Made by a program: the position numbers and the translations under genes | Notes under the pieces: model-generated | Told to the model about the DNA's origin: nothing | Databases searched by the model: none | Seen by the model: only the letters and a program-made list of their open reading frames with translations | Origin: Chloroflexota bacterium | Lineage (GTDB): Bacteria; Chloroflexota; Anaerolineae; Promineifilales; Promineifilaceae | DNA: 7,001 nt | NCBI GenBank assembly: GCA_024223125.1 | Contig: JAAEOP010001181.1 | Coordinates: 1 to 7,001, forward strand | Direction: 5' to 3' | Part shown: piece by piece, positions 1 through 4,732 of the stretch | How positions within the stretch are numbered: the stretch's first letter is position 1 | Layout: every line of letters starts with the position of its first letter

Positions 1-2473
1 CCTGATACCAGCTTACCCTCTCGCGGGGGTGGTTGGCATAAGGAAACTCTGGGTCTCTAAGTTCCCTTCTATCATCTGGCATCCCTTGCCACCATTCCGG
101 TTCATCACGGTCAGGCGCATCCACAAAACATTGAAACTGTATGTTGGTGATGGGGTAGCGGGAAAGACGGTACGGTGTGGTAATTTGTGCTTTTGTCTCT
201 TGATAAGGATACGTGCCCGCAGGCACCTCATTGCCCCACAAAATATCTGGCAGCAGCAGCCCATCCCGCTTAACCACGCCTACGCCGGGGCGGGGGTCGC
301 CCAGGCGAGCCAATACTCGGCCTGCTTCCGCCCGCCGTGCAGCGGGCACAGTACGGTCATCTTGCATTACAGCCAGCAAGGCATCAATAACATTGTCCCG
401 GCATTGGCGGGTCACGCCCCCAGGCCAGACGTCGGCTACTGCTTCTCCGGCCAGAATAGTCGCCGCCCCCGCCTCGCCCGGCGCCTGCTCGATCAGTTTT
501 GCCAGCACATCCCCCGCCGCTTCATCCCGCTGCTGCACAATACCCATGTAGCCAATCGCCAGCAAGGTTACTTCGTGCCAGTTATCCTCTCCCAGGCGCA
601 TCGCCAGCGCATCCACCACCGGCTGCAAATCACTTTGCCCTTTTCGGGCCACGGCCACGGCCGCCAAATATTCCTGAAAGGTCAAATGGATAAAACCGTA
701 CATCCCCCGACCCCGTTCTACCAACAGCCCGGCATACTCGCGGGCGTCATCCAGCAGCGCCTGGGCCGCCTTTTCCGGTTCGGCTTCCCCCTGCGCCGCG
801 TAAATCGCTTCCAGTTGACGCCGCACCGCTTCCCGTTTCACCAGACCCACACCAGGGCTGGTTTCGTGCATCCACAAGGCCAACGGAGCCAGCGCCTTCA
901 CCGTTTCGCCAACATCCAGTTCCAGGGCAACACGGCCGTCCAGCCCCCGCGCCAGATTCCAATGTTTGAGCAGCGTACGCACATATTGCTCGTACAACTC
1001 TACCCGGCGTTCCGGCAGCGTCACCCCCTGCCGCTTCATCAAAGCCAAAATCGTCAACAGCAGAGGATTAGCCGCCAGGCGGCGCACGCTGGGGTTGTGC
1101 TGCAGCGCATCTAACAAATCCTGGCGTTCCTGGGCCGCATCCAATTGGGCGGCAAGATTGTCCCCCGTGGCCGCTTTTTCTAACGCGCTCGTCCATTTGC
1201 CCACAAAAAGCGCTATTTCCTCATCGTCAAAATCCACCAGGGTACATTCGGCCAGAGCGGGCACATTCGGCCGCACTTCCCGGTAGCCTACAATGCGGCT
1301 GGTGAGAATAAATTTGTTATCCTGCTGCTGCTGAAAGGTAAAAAATGTCGTTACCCGCTCCACCACCAGATGGCGCATATTCAGGTCGCGCACCTCGTCC
1401 AGCCCATCCATCAGAAACAATGCCCGCCCCTGCTGTAACGCTTCGGCCAACATGTCCCCAATGGGTAAATCGCTGCCTAATTTACCGTAATAACTGTCAA
1501 TGAAATGGTGCAGGGGCACATCCGCCTTTGCCAGCGCATTAGCGTAAGCGGAAAGCGGCAGCAGCACCGGCAACCGTTGGCCTAATCCCAACGCCTCTCC
1601 CTGCCCCAACGCCAACTGCAAGGCCAGGAACTTGAGAAAAGTGGTCTTCCCCGCACCCGGATCGCCCAGGATAATGAGACCCTTGTTTTGTTGCAGTAGT
1701 TTCAAAACAGGCATTGGCTCACTGACGCGGCGGCCCATTGCTTCAATTTCCGCTTCACTTGCTTCCCGCCCGGCCACTTTTAGCTGCCGCGCCCACGTTT
1801 CTCCTTCCGGCATCTCAATCCGCGCTCTCAAGGGGACGTACATTTCGTCCAAAGGCAGTTGCAGCGGGATGCGGTCAGAAACACCCATCCCTTTGAAATC
1901 CAGAAAGCGGTAGCGGTGGAGGATGTACTGCAAATACATGGCGGTGGCCGGGCGTAAATCCTGTTGGGGCGCGGGCTGCCGGCGCCAAAAATCTTCGGCC
2001 ACCACCTGGGTGATGTGGGTGACATTAACCTGCGCCCCGGCCATGGCGACTACGCTGTTTGTTATGTCGCCGGTTGTTATTTTGTCGCCGCCAATCTGGT
2101 CGCCACCGATGAGTTGGGTCAATATGCCTGCCTCTTGATCGTGCAGCTTTGTTTTTCCCTCTGCCAACTTATCGTCAGACAAAACATCGGTCAGGTTGTC
2201 GAGAGAGCGGTGTTTTTCCTGTATTTCCGCCCACTCTGCGGCTAATGCGTTTACATCAGGCCAGGTAACGGCCGGGCGCAGTTTGCGGCATCGCTCACCC
2301 AACTCTGGCAGACGGCCGTGGCGCAGGCAATACTCAACCAGTGATTGCGCTTTACCGCTGCGGGTGTTGCCGGACAGGTTTTCGTATTCAATACCCAGGT
2401 CAAAACTAAGCTGATACAGTTCTTCCTGGTTGAAATGTTGGTTAAGCAGGTCGCGTAAATTAGGCAAGCTCAT
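1..2473 (-). CDS. EAD–NACHT–FGE STAND ATPase, C-terminus cut by window edge
   Basis: I translated this frame codon by codon from the ATG at 2473 to position 2 and found 824 codons with no stop, so the gene continues past the left edge. Residues 1 to about 75 (LRDLLNQHFNQEELYQLSFD, then LPEL) look like a small helical effector-associated (death-like) domain, which in this class recruits a partner effector; EAD7 is my best guess at the subtype. Residues 123-138 form a linker with repeated GGD and GD units, common in such proteins. The NACHT ATPase follows: Walker A GDPGAGKTT at 270-278, Walker B LFLMDGLDE at 352-360, sensor TSR at 391-393, ANPLLLT at 468-474, and the winged-helix motif FIHLTFQEYLAA at 594-605. 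A helical HEAT-like stretch ends in ARLGDPRPG near 722-730. From about 750 (PAGTY, YRLSRYPITN, NHPRERVSWYQ) an FGE/SUMF1-type domain begins and is cut. The expected role is a cytoplasmic nucleotide-switched sensor for defence or signalling. The ATG is the first plausible start and AAGGGG lies 10 nt before it. Confidence 0.93.
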   Translation of the reverse strand, partial: MSLPNLRDLLNQHFNQEELYQLSFDLGIEYENLSGNTRSGKAQSLVEYCLRHGRLPELGERCRKLRPAVTWPDVNALAAEWAEIQEKHRSLDNLTDVLSDDKLAEGKTKLHDQEAGILTQLIGGDQIGGDKITTGDITNSVVAMAGAQVNVTHITQVVAEDFWRRQPAPQQDLRPATAMYLQYILHRYRFLDFKGMGVSDRIPLQLPLDEMYVPLRARIEMPEGETWARQLKVAGREASEAEIEAMGRRVSEPMPVLKLLQQNKGLIILGDPGAGKTTFLKFLALQLALGQGEALGLGQRLPVLLPLSAYANALAKADVPLHHFIDSYYGKLGSDLPIGDMLAEALQQGRALFLMDGLDEVRDLNMRHLVVERVTTFFTFQQQQDNKFILTSRIVGYREVRPNVPALAECTLVDFDDEEIALFVGKWTSALEKAATGDNLAAQLDAAQERQDLLDALQHNPSVRRLAANPLLLTILALMKRQGVTLPERRVELYEQYVRTLLKHWNLARGLDGRVALELDVGETVKALAPLALWMHETSPGVGLVKREAVRRQLEAIYAAQGEAEPEKAAQALLDDAREYAGLLVERGRGMYGFIHLTFQEYLAAVAVARKGQSDLQPVVDALAMRLGEDNWHEVTLLAIGYMGIVQQRDEAAGDVLAKLIEQAPGEAGAATILAGEAVADVWPGGVTRQCRDNVIDALLAVMQDDRTVPAARRAEAGRVLARLGDPRPGVGVVKRDGLLLPDILWGNEVPAGTYPYQETKAQITTPYRLSRYPITNIQFQCFVDAPDRDEPEWWQGMPDDRRELRDPEFPYANHPRERVSWYQ

Positions 2474-2483
2474 GGTAGGTAAT

Positions 2484-2489
2484 CCCCTT
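2484..2489 (-). promoter_or_regulatory. Ribosome binding site of the NACHT gene
   Basis: Read on the minus strand this is AAGGGG, 10 nt before the ATG at 2473. The spacing is slightly long, but no other purine-rich site is better placed, and the protein N-terminus from this ATG matches the expected start of the adaptor domain. No convincing -35/-10 pair was found upstream; a TATCAT (minus strand, about 20-25 nt before this site) lacks a good -35 partner. Confidence 0.5.
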
Positions 2490-2588
2490 GTCAACGATTG
2501 GAGAAATGATACCAGAAAAGGAATAGAGACGGAATGGTTTGAGGGTGTTTCATCTTCCACCCCTGAAACGATCGTACCAGCGCCCTTT

Positions 2589-2701
2589 ATTAGTTGACCT
2601 TATTGGAAATAAGAAATTGGACAGGATTTACGGGATTATTTCATCCTGTAAATCTTGTTAATCCTCGTATAAAGTAATCCTATAAATCGTTCTCAACTAA
2701 T
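2589..2701. repeat. MITE-like element with 9-bp terminal inverted repeats
   Basis: The stretch is bounded by ATTAGTTGA (2589-2597) and its exact reverse complement TCAACTAAT (2693-2701). Inside is a near-perfect hairpin, GATTTACGGGAT (2625-2636) against ATCCTGTAAATC (2643-2654), with 11 of 12 pairs and a 6-nt loop. A third related copy, ATCCTATAAATC, lies at 2677-2688. ATCCTGTAAATC-type units recur in intergenic DNA of many environmental bacteria (from memory). No clear target-site duplication flanks the terminal repeats and no protein is encoded. It may be a non-autonomous mobile element or a degraded palindromic repeat. It sits between divergently transcribed genes, where it could also affect their promoters. 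Confidence 0.5.
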
Positions 2702-2772
2702 TGAATAACAGATCAGCATCATAAGGGTACATCCCAACATCAGGTACAATGAATGACGATACAATGTCGGCG

Positions 2773-2871
2773 GCGAATAAATTCGCGCCTACGGTTGCAA
2801 AGTCGGCCTTCGCCGACTAGAACCCAGTCGGCGAAGGCCGACTTTGCAAATGTAGCAGCAGATTCATCTGC
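2773..2871. repeat. Triple-hairpin palindromic repeat with a perfect 24-bp central stem
   Basis: Three hairpins stand side by side. The left one pairs GCGAAT (2773-2778) with ATTCGC (2781-2786). The central one pairs 2795-2818 with 2826-2849, 24 of 24 bases, around a 7-nt loop AGAACCC; its arm core is AGTCGGCGAAGGCCGACT. The right one pairs GCAGAT (2858-2863) with ATCTGC (2866-2871). The symmetric small–large–small layout resembles REP/BIME-type elements mobilised in trans by RAYT (Y1) transposases, but no such gene is in the window. It ends 25 bases before the kinase ribosome binding site, so it would lie in the leader if transcription starts upstream. No T-run follows, which argues against a standard intrinsic terminator. 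Confidence 0.8.
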
Positions 2872-2895
2872 CGTGTTTCTTGAGTGACAAGATGT

Positions 2896-2902
2896 GGAAG
2901 GG
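2896..2902 (+). promoter_or_regulatory. Ribosome binding site that decides the kinase start
   Basis: The bases GGAAGGG lie 4 nt before the ATG at 2907. The alternative in-frame starts, TTG at 2880 and ATG at 2892, have no comparable purine-rich site in front of them, and TTG 2880 sits just after the right-hand hairpin of the repeat. This favours 2907. Confidence 0.6.
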
Positions 2903-2906
2903 AAAG

Positions 2907-3563
2907 ATGGTACAACGGACGCAATTATTGAACCACATAGCCAGGGAAATATGCCTTTTGCCGAAAAATAAGATTGTTCGGGTAGCTGTTGATGGTGTAG
3001 ATGGCGCAGGTAAAACCACGTTTGCTGATGAACTTTCCGAGGCTATCAACCCTGGTGATAGGCCGGTCATTCGGGCTTCTATTGATGGCTTCCATAATCC
3101 AGAATCAACTCGTTATCGTTTGGGCAAACGTTCTCCACGTGGATTTTTCCAAGACTCGTACAATTATCAAGACCTCTTTAATGTGTTGCTTGATCCGCTT
3201 GGTCCCGAAGGTAATGGTTGGTATCGGAGAGCCATTTTTGATCATCGATCAAATTCAAAAATGTGCAGTGAACTAGAATATGCTGAGATGGGAAGCATCC
3301 TCATTTTTGATGGCATATTTCTTCATCGGCCAGAGCTACGGCCGTATTGGGACTATTCTGTTTTCTTGGAAGTAACGTTCAAAATATCTATTCCCAGAAC
3401 GGCGCAGCGAGGCGGAGGATCACCTGATCCAAGTTCGGAAAGTAATACCCGATATGTAGAGGGGCAAAAAATCTATCTTACGGAATGTCAACCGATTGAA
3501 TACGCGACGATTGTGATCAATAACGAAAACCTCGCTCATCCATATATCGTTATTGATAGTTAA
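2907..3563 (+). CDS. Uridine-kinase-like P-loop kinase
   Basis: The 218-residue protein is a full-length, intact member of the uridine kinase/phosphoribulokinase-like P-loop family. The Walker A motif GVDGAGKTT is at residues 30-38. DGFHNP at 60-65 matches the substrate-side motif usually seen as DGFHRP. Other family landmarks are LLDPLGP (94-100), FDGIFLHRPELR with the Walker B-like aspartate (134-145), and a C-terminal RYVEGQKIYLTEC (182-194). Family members are taken to phosphorylate a nucleoside or related small molecule using ATP in the cytoplasm; this branch is poorly characterised, so uridine as substrate is not certain. The gene stands alone on its strand. It looks more AT-rich than the NACHT gene to its left, which may mean a separate origin. 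The start is set by a GGAAGGG site before ATG 2907; a start at 2880 (TTG) would add nine residues. Confidence 0.88.
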   Translation: MVQRTQLLNHIAREICLLPKNKIVRVAVDGVDGAGKTTFADELSEAINPGDRPVIRASIDGFHNPESTRYRLGKRSPRGFFQDSYNYQDLFNVLLDPLGPEGNGWYRRAIFDHRSNSKMCSELEYAEMGSILIFDGIFLHRPELRPYWDYSVFLEVTFKISIPRTAQRGGGSPDPSSESNTRYVEGQKIYLTECQPIEYATIVINNENLAHPYIVIDS

Positions 3564-3587
3564 CTTTCATTGGGGTAATGTGAGGTT

Positions 3588-3622
3588 GTAACCATTCAGG
3601 TGCCGGGCACCTGAATGGTTAC
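3588..3622. repeat. Long palindrome between convergent genes
   Basis: Bases 3588-3604 are the exact reverse complement of 3606-3622 (17-bp arms around one base; a realistic hairpin is 15 bp with a CCGGG loop). The core reads ATTCAGGTGCC. It begins 25 nt after the kinase stop and lies between two genes pointing at each other, so it could help end transcription from both sides. Neither strand has a T-run after the stem, so a classical intrinsic terminator is not shown. It abuts the end of the LuxR remnant within two bases, which suggests a mobile or recombining palindrome. Confidence 0.75.
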
Positions 3623-3698
3623 CCATCTTACTGTAAATTTGGTTGACGTACCAGCGAATTGTATTCACCGACTTGAATGTGATAGTTACAAACGGTGT
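3621..3698 (-). pseudogene. Remnant of a LuxR-type HTH (recognition-helix region)
   Basis: On the minus strand, 26 codons after a TGA (3699-3701) read with SVNTIRWYVNQIYSKMG at their C-terminal end. This matches the DNA-binding end of LuxR/GerE-type HTH domains, where a pattern like S-x-N-T-V-(R/K)-W-Y-(V/L)-x-Q-I-Y-x-K-L-G is typical. Homology stops at the last glycine, exactly where the palindrome at 3588-3622 begins. There is no start codon, no first HTH half and no C-terminal tail, so it cannot be a working gene. It is on the same strand as the complete regulator at 4733-7001 but belongs to a different subtype (RWYVNQIYSK versus KKHSSNIYAK), so it is not a simple duplicate. The identification rests on a short match. 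Confidence 0.55.
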
Positions 3699-3712
3699 TC
3701 ATCTTCATGACT

Positions 3713-4456
3713 TCAATCGGGGGAGACATCTTTCCCCAATCGGTACAGATCACGGCCAAGCAGTGGAAACCAAATCAAATAAAACACACCGCCAATCGAC
3801 AAAACAGTAGTTGCCAATGCTGGCGCGAAAAGCATGATAAAAACATGAATAAGATCAAGCCCGTTTGACAAGATGCCTGTGTAAGCTGTGCCTTTGCTAA
3901 ATTCTTTGCTCCGCAGCATGACAAAAGAGATAAATACAAAGCCTCCCTGCATGAAGATACCCGCCAGGAAACCCGCAGTCGAGTTCCACATATTTGAGGC
4001 AATCACCGCTTCTCCTGCTGCCAGAAATTGCTCTTGTTGGGCGGCCGTGGCCGCTGCTGCATAGAGATCGCTAAGGTACATTATGGAAAAAGCGGAATGG
4101 TTTGCCAGACCGAGTAATGTTCCCATAAGGATAAGAACCAACGCCAATAGAGCATAAGCTTGTTGGCTATATCTGAAGGCAGTGAAAAGAGCGACGGCGA
4201 CAAAGGGAAAAAGAGCTAAGAGGATGAGCGTTGCAAAATCAAGGCGGAGAAGGCCTACAAATCCATCATCTTGCAACATTTTGTAAGTTGCTTCTGCTGT
4301 AGTGGGTTCTGCTCCCAGAATCGTGAGGGAAATGATGGTGAATAGTAAACAGCCTAATTGTATCCAGGCAACTATACCGCCCAGTTTGCATAATCGATTC
4401 CAATCAGAATTTGTCGTTTCGACATCACGAACTGGTGTAAGCGTTAATTGTGACAT
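3713..4456 (-). CDS. Six-helix integral membrane protein, DUF4386-like
   Basis: The 247-residue protein has a short polar N-terminus (1-24) followed by about six hydrophobic segments: 25-48, 70-94, 100-120, 160-182, 190-211 and 212-235. The 120-158 loop is alanine- and glutamine-rich. The ending (FYLIWFPLLGRDLYRLG, 225-241) and overall layout recall DUF4386 family membrane proteins, whose function is unknown; this assignment is from memory of the pattern. No catalytic or transport motif is visible, and there is no cleavable signal peptide, so insertion is probably via the first helix. The ATG at 4456 has a strong TAAGGAG site 6 nt before it. That site overlaps the stop codon of a broken upstream frame, which suggests the gene was once translationally coupled to it. 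It lies downstream of the LuxR/MalT-like gene on the same strand, 277 bp away, and could be one of its targets. Confidence 0.85.
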   Translation of the reverse strand: MSQLTLTPVRDVETTNSDWNRLCKLGGIVAWIQLGCLLFTIISLTILGAEPTTAEATYKMLQDDGFVGLLRLDFATLILLALFPFVAVALFTAFRYSQQAYALLALVLILMGTLLGLANHSAFSIMYLSDLYAAAATAAQQEQFLAAGEAVIASNMWNSTAGFLAGIFMQGGFVFISFVMLRSKEFSKGTAYTGILSNGLDLIHVFIMLFAPALATTVLSIGGVFYLIWFPLLGRDLYRLGKDVSPD

Positions 4457-4462
4457 ATTGTT

Positions 4463-4469
4463 CTCCTTA
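4463..4469 (-). promoter_or_regulatory. Strong ribosome binding site of the membrane protein gene
   Basis: Minus-strand TAAGGAG, 6 nt before the ATG at 4456. Its first three bases, TAA, are also the stop codon of the upstream short membrane frame. Confidence 0.85.
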
Positions 4470-4619
4470 CCTCAAAATAAGTGACGCTTTTTTCTGTTTG
4501 CGAAGTTGCATCAGCGTCAAAATGAAGATCGCCAATCCCAGTATGAATATGCCGTACTCGCCAATCGTGACGCCGACTTGGGTACGCCATATGTGTTAAT
4601 GCTGCCATTTCAATCTCAT
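4467..4619 (-). pseudogene. Broken short membrane-protein frame upstream of the DUF4386-like gene
   Basis: On the minus strand an ATG at 4619 opens a frame reading MRLKWQH, then a TAA (4596-4598), then 42 more codons in the same frame to a TAA at 4467-4469. The second part contains one clear membrane helix (TIGEYGIFILGLAIFILTL) and a basic tail (QLRKQKKASLILR), a natural C-terminal ending with positive residues inside the cell. No ATG or GTG opens the hydrophobic part before the helix. The final stop overlaps the ribosome binding site of the next gene, as in a genuine operon. I read it as the decayed 3' end of an earlier operon member, or a small membrane protein with one nonsense change. The family is not recognised. 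No good ribosome binding site precedes 4619. Confidence 0.45.
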
Positions 4620-4732
4620 CAGTTTTTTGAATATAGAGATTATTTTAGGTGAAAACGGCCGTACTCACAGCAGGCGGAAGTATAATTTTTTTAGAGAAAA
4701 GGGAGAATTGTATTACTCGAAAGTGTAATTTT
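4620..4732. other. Intergenic stretch downstream of the regulator
   Basis: This is AT-rich non-coding DNA between the regulator stop (4733) and the broken short frame. It contains one ACGGCCGT octamer (4655-4662) and an imperfect inverted repeat ATTAC…GTAAT near 4711-4728. On the minus strand there are TA-rich hexamers such as TAAAAT and TATATT near 4630-4650 that could serve as a -10 for the membrane protein gene, but no matching -35 is convincing. I see no RNA gene here. Confidence 0.4.

Noticed and set aside
29..1114. A 361-codon plus-strand open frame opposite the NACHT gene
   Set aside because: Its translation is rich in arginine, histidine, proline and glutamine with no domain pattern, while the opposite strand in this region has a continuous frame with clear NACHT and FGE motifs.
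2589..2701. CRISPR-like reading of the GGATTTAC-type repeated units
   Set aside because: The units are short, partly inverted and irregularly spaced, with no uniform spacers or cas genes.
2745..2765. Two TACAAT boxes (2745-2750, 2760-2765) as -10 elements for the kinase
   Set aside because: Neither has a recognisable -35 at the right distance; without a start-site map they are not supportable.
2880..2906. Start of the kinase at TTG 2880 or ATG 2892
   Set aside because: Neither has a ribosome binding site, and the added residues are not typical of the family; ATG 2907 has GGAAGGG just before it.
3588..3622. Palindrome as a classical intrinsic terminator
   Set aside because: The stem is strong but no run of T follows it on either strand.
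4600..4619. A 50-codon alternative minus-strand frame starting MAALTHMAYPSRR and overlapping the ATG of the membrane protein
   Set aside because: It has a random-looking composition, while the other frame over the same bases encodes a plausible membrane helix with a basic tail.
4711..4732. Inverted repeat followed by T-run as a terminator of the regulator
   Set aside because: The T-run is on the plus-strand side, the wrong direction for the minus-strand regulator, and the stem is only 5 bp before a mismatch.
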